Below are positions 47,864-59,538 of a DNA stretch of 64,000 nt, one piece after another. The translations under genes and the position numbers were made by a program. The notes under the pieces are model-generated. The model was not told the DNA's origin, made no database searches, and saw only the letters and a list, made by a program, of their open reading frames with translations. Each line of letters opens with the position of its first letter. The stretch's first letter is position 1. Source of the DNA: Cannabis sativa (taxonomy: Eukaryota; Streptophyta; Magnoliopsida; Rosales; Cannabaceae). The stretch covers positions 79,628,600 to 79,692,599 of the forward strand of contig NC_083602.1 of assembly GCF_029168945.1 (NCBI RefSeq). The letters run 5' to 3'.

Positions 47864-48130
47864 TGTGTTCGGTAACCATTTTAAAAATGGTTTTTTGTTT
47901 TTAAAATTAAAAATTTGAAAATACAAATATAAATTGTGTTTCATAACTCCATTTTATTTTTGTTTTTAAAATTAAAAAACAGAATGGAGTGAATTTTAAA
48001 AACAGATTTTGGATGATTTTAAAAAATTTTAAAAACACTTTTATCACTTGTGCTTCTCTCGTTAATCACCACCTTCCGAGGAGTTTCCAGGGCTTCATCT
48101 TCACCATTACAGGTAAATCGCTTCCTCTCT

Positions 48131-48133
<3 letters not shown>

Positions 48134-48182
<49 letters not shown>

Positions 48183-48242
48183 GTATATTTATATAGCTCT
48201 CTGTTCCACTCTCTATATATCTCGCCTCTCTCTCTCTCTCTA
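48134..48242. repeat. (CT)n microsatellite tracts
   Basis: An uninterrupted CT run of about 40 bases from about 48134 is followed by further tctc-rich text, with a second short run near 48219-48241. Confidence 0.95.
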
Positions 48243-48271
48243 TCTTTTATTCCTTCATTCTCAGATTTGAA

Positions 48272-48340
48272 ATGAAAAAAAGAGAAAAGCATGACAATGA
48301 AAGTAATTTCCTAGAGAGAAAGATTTTTCGGCTATTACAG
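48272..48340 (+). pseudogene. Candidate short exon of the DNA transposon
   Basis: ATG at 48272 opens 23 codons (MKKREKHDNESNFLERKIFR, then LLQ) ending in CAG followed by a possible GT donor at 48341. The spacing and the charged text look like a first exon, but I have no family match. Confidence 0.25.
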
Positions 48341-48937
48341 GTATAATTTTCTCTTTTCTCTTGTATTTTATTTTGATTTTAGGTTTTTTGTTTGAGAAAA
48401 TTTGTTCTTAGCTTTTATTAGGTTTTTGGATTTAATCTTTCAAATTAGTTTGGGATTTGATATCTCAATGCCGAGCCTGATTTTGGATTGCCATTTTCTG
48501 GGTTTGATGTTATTTCTATTTTGGGTTTGGGTTTTTTGGGCTGAGAAAAGTTGTTGTTGCTATACTTATTTAGGTTATGTTATTTGGCTTTCTAGCATTT
48601 ATTTGTTAGTGGAATGGCTTTCGAGCTTTGATTAGTCCGTTTTATTACATTGTTTTCTTTTACAATTTCGCAATGTGTAGAAGATTTTTCATATCTCAAC
48701 ATAAGTGTTTGTGTTACTACATATATTGTCTCAAGTTTTCTATTTTGTTCCCATGAATTTATATTGTATCATAATATTAGAAACCTAATACATTCTCTAA
48801 TATGGGGTATATGATACTCAGTGGGAGAGAGATATACTCAGGGGGAGTATCCTCAGGTGTTGTTAGTTTTACAAAAACTTATTATGAAATTCTACTGGTC
48901 ATGATTGAAATTGATTTATTCTAGCCATTAGATACAA

Positions 48938-50940
48938 TGTAATATCCCAGAAAATAAATAATATTTAAATGGACATATTTTATTAAATATGTAAGTACTT
49001 GAGAAATGAAGTAGGATTATGATCTTACTTAGGTAATTGTTGAGAAATTATTTAATGAAACACGTTATTTTTGGGCCCGGCAATTGTGGAATTTTAGCTA
49101 TGTGGTTAGCAATGTCACGACATTAAATTAAAGAATTATTTTGAGAATATCCCGGATTAAGTTAGAATTTTATTAGAATGTCGGATTGGGGAATTAGTAA
49201 AATTACCAAAATGCCCCTAGGGTTTTTTTTTAAGAATTAATTATTAAAGAGGGGTGGATTAGTAATTTAGGTGCTGGATTTTTTTCTTTTTGTAGCTGCC
49301 TATATTTTTTTTTCAAAAAAAAACAAAGCAAAACATTATTTAAAAGCTTTCTTCCAAGGCAAGAAAGAATCAAATTTTCAAACTTTTCTTCCTCCTCTTC
49401 CTTCGAGCAGCTACAACCAGCCACTAGGGGGACTATTTTCTTCAGCCATCTCCTATTTTCAGAGCTCAACTCTAACTTCAAGCAAACCTTGAACCTTAAG
49501 GTAAGTTCTTCGTTATGTTTTGGTGCATTTTTAGGTTTCTAAGCTAGGTTTGTTATTCTTTTTGGAAGTTTTCAGGGCTGTAGGTATAGAGAAGGTTTAG
49601 GTATGTTATCTTAGTTGAATGAGGTCTGTTGATCTATGTCTGAATTGAATTCATGGCTGTTGGAATTGGTTTGTGAGTGAGGAAGCTAAAAGAATTTAGA
49701 TTTCTTCACTTGAGTGTATGATTTTAAGCTAGAGATTGAACTACTGTGTTTTGCAGCTTGGGTTATGCCATATTTATGTTATTATACTGTTCTGGAAAGT
49801 TTGGTTAGGTTTGGAGGAGTTTTGGTTCGAATTTGGTGAAGAGGAACTTTTGTTCCTGGTCTGCCAGAACCGGTCGACCGGATTGGTTCTGGTGTATCAG
49901 AACCGGTCGACCGGTTGCTTGCAGGGAAAATTTTTCGGGTTTGCTTTATGTTCAGTTTTGACCCAGGGAGTTGTGTACTATCTGTTTTAAATTAAATATG
50001 GGATGCTTGACCTAATTTGGGGTTGCTGGGAGTTAGGTTATGTTTGATTTCTACACTAGGGTTTTAATCCGGAATTTTGAGTTAAGGTATTTATTTTGTT
50101 TCAATTGTCGTGACATAGGACCGGGATTGCCTAGCTTGTTCTTCCACTCAGGTCGGCCATACTTTTGACTTCTGAATTAAGGTAAGAAAAGTGGTAAGCA
50201 CCGTATGGGGTTAAAGATTAATGGATGAATGGAAGTGGTCTTAATTATTATCATGATGTTGATTAAAAGTTTATTAAGCCTAGGTTATGACCTAGGGTTG
50301 GAAACGGTTATTACCGTTATGAGTAATTACTCTTGAAACTGCGTTTAGGTTTCTTTCTTATCGTTTGCGTTATCGGGCAACGATAGTGACATATTCAGCT
50401 CGTATGTGACAAGTGGTAAAAAGTGGTACTTTATTAAGTACCAGGAATGTGTGATGTTTAAAGGAATGCTTATTATTATCGAATAGTGAGTAAACATAAT
50501 GGCATGAGATTAAGTTGATAATTATTTTCTTTCAATTATTGTTTTGATCACTTTCTTGCTGAGTCTCTGTGACTCACGGGTGCTTTATGGTGCAGGTAAA
50601 GGGAAGGCTAAAGTCGAGCAACCATGAGTTTGTGGTCGCAGCAGCAATGCACATACCAGCCGCGGTGGCACAGCCCAGTTTACAGGATGCTCTATTTTGA
50701 TTGTATTTTGGGAAATATAAAGCTTATGTTGTAAAATACTTTGAAACTAGTTTGTAAATATTTTGAAAACAGGGGGACCCCGTAATCCATATTACTTATC
50801 TTTTGTTAAGCAGTTTAAAAGTTGAGTTTTAACTATCAAAATTTACTTACCCACACTTTTAGTATAATTACATATTATATAATTATCAGTATTTTAATAA
50901 ATTGCACACACGTGGCGTCCCTGTTGGACAGGGCGTTACA
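48938..50940 (+). repeat. Family F LTR1 (2,003 bp)
   Basis: It starts TGTAATATCCCAG and ends CAGGGCGTTACA. It contains two AACCGGTCGACCGG palindromes (49868-49916), several short hairpins (50278-50445), a GAGTC-tctgt-GACTC hairpin at 50561-50575 and 'ggtgcaggtaaagggaaggc' after it. Confidence 0.95.
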
Positions 50941-50943
50941 ACA

Positions 50944-50955
50944 TGGTATCAGAGC
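50944..50955 (+). other. Family F primer-binding site, unit 1
   Basis: TGGTATCAGAGC, three bases after LTR1. The same site recurs at 54335-54346 in unit 2. LTR3 has none. Confidence 0.95.
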
Positions 50956-51106
50956 GCCAAGGTTTTTAGATCCTGAAGACTGGTTTGATATGTACATTGG
51001 CTGCAAAGACCTGCTCGACTCGTGGTTTAGTAAGCTTTAAGTTAAAAGATAGCTTGTTAATTTTCTGATTACCTGATTATTTGAATTATGTTAATATCAG
51101 AATGGT

Positions 51107-52092
51107 GTGGGAAGAATTATAATATATGGAAATACTAATCAGTATTGTTATTACTTGGAATGTGATCGCAGGTGTATAGTTATGCACCCGAGGCGGACTG
51201 GTAGGGGGACCCGTGAGCTAGCTGGGCTCGGGGCTTCCGGTGAGGGTGAGAACCCTTTACCACCACCTAACTGGGAAGAGTTATATGCTGCAATGCAAGA
51301 AACTATTCGGCAGCAGGGTGAGCAAATCAGAGAATTAAGAGAGCAGCGAGCTCAGCCTGCTCTAAACCTTAATCCTGATCCTCCGACACCTCTGGTAGTG
51401 CCACCGGATGCAGGGAATCGTTTGGAACCATTGTATGAGCGGTTCAGGAAGCAGAACCTGCCAGTGTTTGAGGTGGTGCTGATCCACTCAAGGCGGAGCA
51501 ATGGATGAGTATGATAACATCCATTTTTGATTTTATGCGAGTTGAAGATAATGACCGGGTCAGGTGTGCTACTTATATGCTACGAGATGATGCCCGTATT
51601 TGGTGGGAGATTGTATCTCAGGGCCATGATCTGAATAACATGACACAGGAAACCTTTCGGGCCTTATTTTATGAGAAGTACTATAATGAGTCTATTAATG
51701 CAGCAAAGGCAGAAGAGTTTATACGGTTAACTCAGGGTAGTATGACTGTGACAGAGTATGCTACTAAGTTTGATCGACTGGCAAAGTTTGCCTCAGACGA
51801 GGTGGCTACTGAAGCTGCTAGGAAAGCAAAGTTCATTCGGGGGCTGGATGAACACATCGCCCGGGATGTGATTGTTGCCTCTAAACAACCGGGGGTCGCC
51901 CGAACTTATGCTCAAATAGTTGAGTTGGCCTTAGTTTCTGAGGGTGCAGAAGCTCAGATACGAAAGAAAAATATTGCCCGAAGAGATTCATGGAAGCAAA
52001 CAAAAGGTGCTGGTTCGGGTAGGGGTACTGATCCCGGTGACCGCAAGAAAAGACCTAGTGAATCACCAGCGGCAGGCCCAAACAAAAGATTT
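51107..52092 (+). pseudogene. Family F gag, unit 1 (frameshifted)
   Basis: The frame is open from 51107. The likely gag start is Met at 51182 (MHPRRTGRGTREL). The Gag text [16 protein letters not shown] is followed by loss of one G near 51472 relative to unit 2, which ends the frame at 51508. The rest continues from 51505 in another frame (RIWWEIVSQGHD, FYEKYYNESINAAKAEEF). A further difference is Q for W in NNMTQETF. It stops at the junction with the duplicated flank at 52093, before any zinc knuckle. Confidence 0.9.
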
Positions 52093-52327
52093 AAGTGTTT
52101 GTGTTACTACATATATTGTCTCAAGTTTTCTATTTTGTTCCCATGAATTTATATTGTAGCATAATATTAGAAACCTAATACATTCTCTAATATGGGGTAT
52201 ATGATACTCAGTGGGAGAGAGATATACTCAGGGGGAGTATCCTCAGGTGTTGTTAGTTTTACAAAAACTTATTATGAAATTCTACTGGTCATGATTGAAA
52301 TTGATTGATTCTAGCCATTAGATACAC

Positions 52328-54331
52328 TGTAATATCCCAGAAAATAAATAATATTTAAATGGACATATTTTATTAAATATGTAATTACTTGAGAAATGAA
52401 GTAAGATTATGATCTTACTTAGGTAATTGTTGAGAAATTATTTAATGAAATACGTTATTTTTGGGACCGGCAATTGTGGAATTTTAGCTATGTGGTTAGC
52501 AATGTCACGACATTAAATGAAAGAATTATTTTGAGAATATCCCAGATTAAGTTAGAATTTTATTAGAATGTCGGATTGGGGAATTAGTAAAATTGCCAAA
52601 ATGCCCCTAGGGTTTTTTTTAAGAATTAATTATTAAAGAGGGGTAGATTAGTAATTTAGGTGCTGGATTTTTTTCTTTTTGTAGCTGCCTATATTTTTTT
52701 TTTTAAAAAAAAAACAAAGCAAAACATTATTTAAAAGCTTTCTTCCAAGGCAAGAAAGAATCAAATTTTCAAACTTTCCTTCCTCCTCTTCCTTCGAGCA
52801 GCTACAACCAGCCACTAGGGGGATTATTTTCTTCAGCCATCTCCTATTTTCAGAGCTAAACTCTAACTTCAAGCCAACCTTGAACATTAAGGTAAGTTCT
52901 TCCTTATGTTTTGGTGCATTTTTAGGTTTCTAAGCTAGGTTTGTTATTCTTTTTGGAAGTTTTCAGGGCGGTAGGTTTAGAGAAGGTTTAGGTATGTTAT
53001 CTTAGTTGAATGAGGTCTGTTGATGTATGTTTTAATTGAATTCATGGCTGTTGGAATTGGTTTGTGAGTGAGGAAGCTAAAAGAATTTAGATTTCTTCAC
53101 TTGAGTGTATGATTTTAAGCTAGAGATTGAACTACTGTGTTTTGCAGCTTGGGTTATGCCATATTTATGTTATTATACTGTTCTGGAAAGTTTGGTTAGG
53201 TTTGGAGGAGTTTTGGTTCGAATTTGGTGAAGAGGAACTTTTGTTCCTGGTCTGCCAGAACCGGTCGACCGGATTGGTTCTGGTGTATCAGAACCGGTCG
53301 ACCGGTTGCTTGCAGGGAAAATTTTTCGGGTTTGCTTTATGTTCAGTTTTGACACAGGGAGTTGTGTACTATCTGTTTTAAATTAAATATGGGATGCTTG
53401 ACCTAATTTGGGGTTTCTGGGAGTTAGGTTATGTTTGATTTCTACACTAGGGTTTTAATCCGAAATTTTGAGTTAAGGTATTTATTTTGTTTCAATTGTC
53501 GTGACATAGGACCGGGATTGCCTAGCTTGTTCTTCCACTCAGGTCGGCCATACTTTTGACTTCTGAATTAAGGTAAGAAAAGTGGTAAGCACCGTATGGG
53601 GTTAAAGATTAATGGATGAATGGAAGTGGCCTTAATTATTATCATGATGTTGATTAAAAGTTTATTAAGCCTAGGTTATGACCTAGGGTTGGAAACGGTT
53701 ATTACCGTTATGAGTAATTACTCTTGAAACTGCGTTTAGGTTTCTTTCTTATCGTTTGCTTTATCGGGCAACGATAGTGACATATTCAGCTCGTATGTGA
53801 CAAGTGGTAAAAAGTGGTACTTTATTAAGTACCATGAATGTGTGATGTTTAAAGGAATGCTTATTATTATCGAATAGTGAGTAAACATAATGGCATGAGA
53901 TTAAGTTGATAATCATTTTCTTTCAATTATTGTTTTGATCACTTTCTTGCTGAGTCTCTGTGACTCACGGGTGCTTTATGGTGCAGGTAAAGGGAAGGCT
54001 AAAGTCGAGCAACCATGAGTTTGTGGTCGCAGCAGCAATGTACATACCAGCCGCGGTGGCACAGCCTAGTTTACAGGATGCTCTATTTTGATTGTATTTT
54101 GGGAAATATAAAGCTTATGTTGTAAAATACTTTGAAACCAGTTTGTAAATATTTTGAAAACAGGGGGACCCCGTAATCCATATTACTTATCTTTTGTTAA
54201 GCAGTTTAAAAGTTGAGTTTTAACTATCAAAATTTAATTACCCACACTTTTAGTATAATTACATATTATATAATTATCAGTATTTTAATAAATTGCACAC
54301 ACGTGGCGTCCCTGTTGGACAGGGCGTTACA
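52328..54331 (+). repeat. Family F LTR2 (2,004 bp)
   Basis: It is near-identical to LTR1 along its full length and preceded by TACAC. Palindromes are at about 53260-53306, and the PBS follows at 54335. Confidence 0.95.
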
Positions 54332-54497
54332 ACATGGTATCAGAGCGCCAAGGTTTTTAGATCCTGAAGACTGGTTTGATATGTACATTGGCTGCAAAGA
54401 CCTGCTCGACTCGTGGTTTAGTAAGCTTTAAGTTAAAAGATAGCTTGTTAATTTTCTGATTACCTGATTATTTGAATTATGTTAATATCAGAATGGT

Positions 54498-55538
54498 GTG
54501 GGAAGAATTATAATATATGGAAATACTAATCAGTATTGTTATTACTTGGAATGTGATCGCAGGTGTATAGTTATGCACCCGAGGCGGACTGGTAGGGGGA
54601 CCCGTGAGCTAGCTGGGCTCGGGGCTTCCGGTGAGGGTGAGAACCCTTTACCACCACCTAACTGGGAAGAGTTATATGCTGCAATGCAAGAAACTATTCG
54701 GCAGCAGGGTGAGCAAATCAGAGAATTAAGAGAGCAGCGAGCTCAGCCTGCTCTAAACGTTAATCCTGATCCTCCGACACCTCTGGTAGTGCCACCGGAT
54801 GCAGGGAATCGTTTGGAACCATTGTATGAGCGGTTCAGGAAGCAGAACCTGCCAGTGTTTGAGGGTGGTGCTGATCCACTCAAGGCGGAGCAATGGATGA
54901 GTATGATAACATCCATTTTTGATTTTATGCGAGTTGAAGATAATGACCGGGTCAGGTGTGCTACTTATATGCTACGAGATGATGCCCGTATTTGGTGGGA
55001 GATTGTATCTCAGGGCCATGATCTGAATAACATGACCTGGGAAACCTTTCGGGCCTTATTTTATGAGAAGTACTATAATGAGTCTATTAATGCAGCAAAG
55101 GCAGAAGAGTTTATACGGTTAACTCAGGGTAGTATGACTGTGACAGAGTATGCTACTAAGTTTGATCGACTGGCAAAGTTTGCCTCAGACGAGGTGGCTA
55201 CTGAAGCTGCTAGGAAAGCAAAGTTCATTCGGGGGCTGGATGAACACATCGCCCGGGATGTGATTGTTGCCTCTAAACAACCGGGGGTCGCCCGAACTTA
55301 TGCTCAAATAGTTGAGTTGGCCTTAGTTTCTGAGGGTGCAGAAGCTCGGATACGAAAGAAAAATATTGCCCGAAGAGATTCATGGAAGCAAACAAAAGGT
55401 GCTGGTTCGGGTAGGGGTACTGATCCCGGTGACCGCAAGAAAAGACCTAGTGAATCACCAGCGGCAGGCCCAAACAAAAGATTTAAGTGTTTGTGTTACT
55501 ACATATATTGTCTCAAGTTTTCTATTTTGTTCCCATGA
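54498..55538 (+). CDS. Family F gag, unit 2 (open, truncated, chimeric end)
   Basis: An open frame of 346 codons. The likely start is Met26 (54573). An N-terminal coiled-coil-like part (MQETIRQQGEQIRELREQ) is followed by the retrotransposon Gag domain ([61 protein letters not shown]) and a basic tail (DRKKRPSESPAAGPNKRFK). The final 16 or so residues (CLCYYIYCLKFSILFP) come from the duplicated transposon flank, not from the element. The zinc knuckle and all of pol are absent. It could only give a partial capsid-like protein. Whether it is transcribed cannot be told. Confidence 0.85.
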   Translation: MGRIIIYGNTNQYCYYLECDRRCIVMHPRRTGRGTRELAGLGASGEGENPLPPPNWEELYAAMQETIRQQGEQIRELREQRAQPALNVNPDPPTPLVVPPDAGNRLEPLYERFRKQNLPVFEGGADPLKAEQWMSMITSIFDFMRVEDNDRVRCATYMLRDDARIWWEIVSQGHDLNNMTWETFRALFYEKYYNESINAAKAEEFIRLTQGSMTVTEYATKFDRLAKFASDEVATEAARKAKFIRGLDEHIARDVIVASKQPGVARTYAQIVELALVSEGAEARIRKKNIARRDSWKQTKGAGSGRGTDPGDRKKRPSESPAAGPNKRFKCLCYYIYCLKFSILFP

Positions 55539-55719
55539 ATTTATATTGTAGCATAATATTAGAAACCTAATACATTCTCTAATATCAGGTATATGATACT
55601 CAGTGGGAGAGAGATATACTCAGGGGGAGTATCCTCAGGTGTTGTTAGTTTTACAAAAACTTATTATGAAATTCTACTGGTCATGATTGAAATTGATTGA
55701 TTCTAGCCATTAGATACAC

Positions 55720-57577
55720 TGTAATATCCCAGAAAATAAATAATATTTAAATGGACATATTTTATTAAATATGTAATTACTTGAGAAATGAAGTAGGATT
55801 ATGATCTTACTTAGGTAATTGTTGAGAAATTATTTAATGAAATACGTTATTTTTGGGACAGGCAATTGTGGAATTTTAGCTATGTGGTTAGCAATGTCAC
55901 GACATTAAATGAAAGAATTATTTTGAGAATATCCCAGATTAAGTTAGAATTTTATTAGAATGTCGGATTGGGGAATTAGTAAAATTACCAAAATGCCCCT
56001 AGGGTTTTTTTTTAAGAATTAATTATTAAAGAGGGGTAGATTAGTAATTTAGGTGCTGGATTTTTTTCTTTTTGTAGCTGCCTATATTTTTTTTTTAAAA
56101 AAAAAAACAAAGCAAAACATTATTTAAAAGCTTTCTTCCAAGGCAAGAAAAAATCAAATTTTCAAACTTTCCTTCCTCCTCTTCCTTCGAGCAGCTACAA
56201 CCAGCCACTAGGGGGACTATTTTCTTCAGCCATCTCCTATTTTCAGAGCTAAACTCTAACTTCAAGCCAACCTTGAACCTTAAGGTAAGTTCTTCCTTAT
56301 GTTTTGGTGCATTTTTAGGTTTCTAAGCTAGGTTTGTTATTCTTTTTGGAAGTTTTCAGGGCTGTAGGTATATAGAACTACTGTGTTTTGCAGCTTGGGT
56401 TATGCCATATTTATGTTATTATACTGTTCTGGAAAGTTTGGTTAGGTTTGGAGGAGTTTTGGTTCGAATTTGGTGAAGAGGAACTTTTGTTCCTGGTCTG
56501 CCAGAACCGGTCGACCGGATTGGTTCTGGTGTATCAGAACCGGTCGACCGGTTGCTTGTAGGGAAAATTTTTGGGGTTTGCTTTATGTTCAGTTTTGACC
56601 CGGGGAGCTGTGTACTATCTGTTTTAAATTAAATATGGGATGCTTGACCTAATTTGGGGTTGCTGGGAGTTAGATTATGTTTGATTTCTAAACTACGGTT
56701 TTAATCTGGAATTTTGAGTTAAGGTATTTATTGTGTTTCAATTGTCGTGACATAGGACCAGGATTGCCTAGCTTGTTCTTCCACTCAGGTCGGCCATACT
56801 TTTGACTTTTGAATCAAGGTAAGAAAAGTGGTAAGCACCGTATGGGGTTAAAGATTAATGGATGAATGGAAGTGGCCTTAATTATTATCATGATGTTGAT
56901 TAAAAGTTTATTAAGCCTAGGTTATGACCTAGGGTTGGAAACGGTTATTACCGTTATGAGTAATTACTCTTGAAACCGCGGTTAGGTTTCTTACTTATCG
57001 TTTGCTTTATCGGGCAACGATAGTGACATATTCAGCTCGTATGTGACGAGTGGTAAAAAGTGGTACTTTATTAAGTACCAGGAATGTGTGATGTTTAAAG
57101 GAATGCTTATTATTATCGAATAGTGAGTAAACATAATGGCATGAGATTAAGTTGATAATCATTTTCTTTCAATTATTATTTTGATCACTTTCTTGCTGAG
57201 TCTCTGTGACTCACGGGTGCTTTATGGTGCAGGTAAAGGGAAGGCTAAAGTCGAGCAACCATGAGTTTGTGGTCGCAGCAGCAATGTACATACCAGCCGC
57301 GGTGGCACAGCCCAGTTTACAGGATGCTCTATTTTGATTGTATTTTGGGAAATATAAAGCTTATGTTGTAAAATACTTTGAAACCAGTTTGTAAATATTT
57401 TGAAAACAGGGGGACCCCGTAATCCATATTACTTATCTTTTGTTAAACAGTTTAAAAGTTGAGTTTTAACTATCAAAATTTAATTACCCACACTTTTAGT
57501 ATAATTACATATTATATAATTATCAGTATTTTAATAAATTGCACACACGTGGCGTCCCTGTTGGACAGGGCGTTACA
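55720..57577 (+). repeat. Family F LTR3 (1,858 bp, no interior after it)
   Basis: It matches LTR1/LTR2 apart from an internal loss of about 147 bases near 56372 ('ctgtaggtatatagaactac') and some substitutions. TACAC lies on both sides. It is followed directly by transposon DNA, so it behaves as the original 3' LTR or a solo LTR. Confidence 0.93.
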
Positions 57578-58047
57578 TACACTCTCTAAAATGAATCTAG
57601 CCCTTCATTTGTTCCTCACTGTGTCAGGAAAATAATGACTATGGCAGCTAGTGAGTGGTCCATGTGTATGTGTTCCTTCTTGACTGTTGTAATAGAATTT
57701 TCTATATACAATGTGATTTGATTATAGGCTCAACACTATCATGTCTTGTGTGTCAAAACAAGGAGAACATTTTTGGTCAAACCGATCATTGTTTTGATCA
57801 GACTATGATAAAAAAATATTAATAACTTTTATTTGTATAATATGTGAGTACATATATAAAGCTATAATCCTTCTACGGATGAATCAATAAATAGCTTATT
57901 CTTATCCTTGTGGTATATAGATTATCATTAGCTTTCATGGTTTTGGTGAGAGTCTCAGTAAGTTCACATTACTATTAGTTTCTCATTCTTCCCATAACAT
58001 AGGAAATGTAGTAAACTCCATCTCTCTTTTTTTTTTTTTTTTCTTAC

Positions 58048-58160
58048 TTTAAAGCCATTGGGAAGAGTATCATCTATATCTGCACCCAATTCTTGAGGAC
58101 CATAAGGGATGTCGTGTATATCACAATTAGTAAAATGATTCTTAAAAACTAATCTTCATG
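58048..58160 (-). pseudogene. Candidate exon on the minus strand of the DNA transposon
   Basis: On the minus strand an open stretch reads NCDIHDIPYGPQELGADIDD then TLPNGFK, followed by a GTAAG donor at 58047-58043. I do not know the family. It may be a remnant of the transposase gene. Confidence 0.25.
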
Positions 58161-58730
58161 TCTTCAAGTAAAATTTAGTTGATATTAATTAGCTTTGTTT
58201 TCTTTCTATGTATTTTATCCAACTACAAGATAATGGCTTATCTAAAACAGTAAATAATATTTGTTAAAGAGCTTACTATAGGGACTACACGGCATAGCCT
58301 TAAGGTCTCTGTTAATGCTTCATCAAGATAATGCATTTGGACTAGAGCAACATCAATTCTGTTCTCTATGAAATCATTCACACTGTATTTGATATTTTTA
58401 TTCACAAATGATTCTTATATTGAGAAAATCATTGTGCATATTTTTATTTTTTTAGAGACAAGACAATGATTGTATTTTTTTTTTCTTAATTCTATTGTTA
58501 CTTTATTGGAATGGGATTGGATTTGATTAGTTTCTGCTTGAATGTGTTAGTGAGCTTTATATATTGATATCCAACACTTATTCCCAACACTTGATTATGC
58601 TTCATTTTTTTTTTTGAAAATTTGATTATGCTTCATTAGTTTGCATTAGTTTGTAACTTTTTAAATTAATTTTATTGTTTTTTTATATAAGTTTTAGGAT
58701 TAGTTTTATAATTACTTGTAGATTGAATAG

Positions 58731-59006
58731 ATGGCAGGAACAGATAGTGAGGTGGTTATTATTGATAATAACGAAGCTTCTGTTTGGCCAGAAAAATATG
58801 AAGAAATTTTAATTTAACTTATGGAAAAAGAAGTTTTGAAGGGAAATAGGAATACTACAACCTTTACAAAGCAATCGTGGAAGCGTAGAAGGATGAATGC
58901 AGAAAAAGATGTATATTTTGATGGAGATGAAGACATTCCCAAAGTACAAGATAATACTATACAAAGCACCCACGAAACATTGAATGATAGTGTTGAGTTT
59001 AGATAA
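58731..59006 (+). pseudogene. PIF/Harbinger ORF1-like (Myb/SANT-like) remnant
   Basis: ATG at 58731 gives MAGTDSEVVIIDNNEASVWP and continues to a TAA at about 58813. In the same frame follow LMEKEVLKGNRNTTTFTKQS and WKRRRMNAEKDVYFDGDED, ending at 59006. The segment E-V-x-K-G-N-x-x-x-T-T-F-T-K-x-x-W-K is characteristic of the Myb/SANT-like domain of plant PIF/Harbinger ORF1 proteins, which help the transposase bind DNA. Immediately after W-K the text jumps to what looks like the C-terminal region, so the middle of the protein is deleted. One stop and one internal deletion make it non-functional. Confidence 0.6.
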
Positions 59007-59246
59007 TGACTTTTTAAATATTTTTTTTCAAGATTGGAGAATTATTAGTTCATATTTTATTATGACTTTGTCAGTTTTGTGTTATAGATAATGAGTTTCG
59101 TGATTTCAAATTACTTAAATTTTTTTAAGATACTAATGAGTATTTTTTATTTAATTTTTTTATAATTATATATTTATTTAAAAATAAAAATAAATGATAT
59201 TCATAATTTTATTTAATAAAAAAAGAAAAAAAATCAAAATTTATGT

Positions 59247-59490
59247 TTTTGTTTTTAAAATTAAAAAATAAAAATAGTTACAGAACAAACTTTTGTTTTT
59301 TATTTTTAAAAACAAAAAACAAAAGCGATTGCAGAACACACTTTTATTTTCTGTTTTTAAAATTTGAAAACAAAAATTGTTGTAGAACACATTTTTATTT
59401 TTCAAAAACAAAATTTTCAAAACAAAAAATTTACTTTTATTTTTTTGTTTTTAAAAATAAAAAGCAAAAGTGTTACCAAACGCGATCACA
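59247..59490. repeat. Right subterminal repeats of the DNA transposon
   Basis: Three units of about 50 bases with 'acagaacaaacttttg', 'gcagaacacactttta' and 'gtagaacacatttttat', separated by self-complementary 'tttttaaaaacaaaaa' text, then the terminal GTTACCAAACGCG. Subterminal repeats of this kind are usual transposase-binding candidates. Confidence 0.7.
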
Positions 59491-59538
59491 AAAAAGAAAA
59501 AAAAAATAAACAGATTTAATAAAAGGTCGGCTAGAGGC

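Larger units (their letters stand above)
48703..57577 (+). mobile_element. Gypsy family F: tandem LTR-gag units ending in a third LTR
   Basis: Flank (48703-48937), LTR1 (48938-50940), leader and gag (50941-52092). Flank again (52093-52327), LTR2 (52328-54331), leader and gag (54332-55484). Flank again (55485-55719), LTR3 (55720-57577). The repeat distance is about 3,390 bases. TACAC precedes LTR2 and LTR3 and follows LTR3 (57578-57582), and TACAA precedes LTR1, so the original insertion had TSD TACAC. The 235-base flank is transposon DNA, not part of the retroelement, so the duplication included host sequence. No protease, RT or integrase is present. Confidence 0.93.
47864..59494 (+). mobile_element. 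PIF/Harbinger-like DNA transposon hosting Gypsy family F
   Basis: The left end has GTGTTCGGTAACC then AT-rich 'tttttgtttttaaaattaaa'. The right end has the inverse, 'ttttaaaaataaaaagcaaa' then GTTACCAAACGCGATCAC. Both carry the GTTYGGTAAC core as an imperfect terminal inverted repeat. An ORF1-like gene near the right end (58731-59006) supports the PIF/Harbinger assignment. I cannot fix the 3-bp target duplication, so the edges are good to a few bases only. Without the Gypsy insertion it would be about 2.8 kb, too short for full ORF1 plus transposase, so it is a defective copy. Confidence 0.55.

Noticed and set aside
49736..49990. 84-codon frame in family F LTR (also 53127-53381)
   Set aside because: It spans the LTR palindromes and is open by chance. 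It does not begin at the gag leader, and the LTR3 copy is altered by a deletion.
59243..59509. 88-codon frame rich in Lys, Asn and Phe
   Set aside because: It is a translation of the AT-rich subterminal repeats of the DNA transposon.
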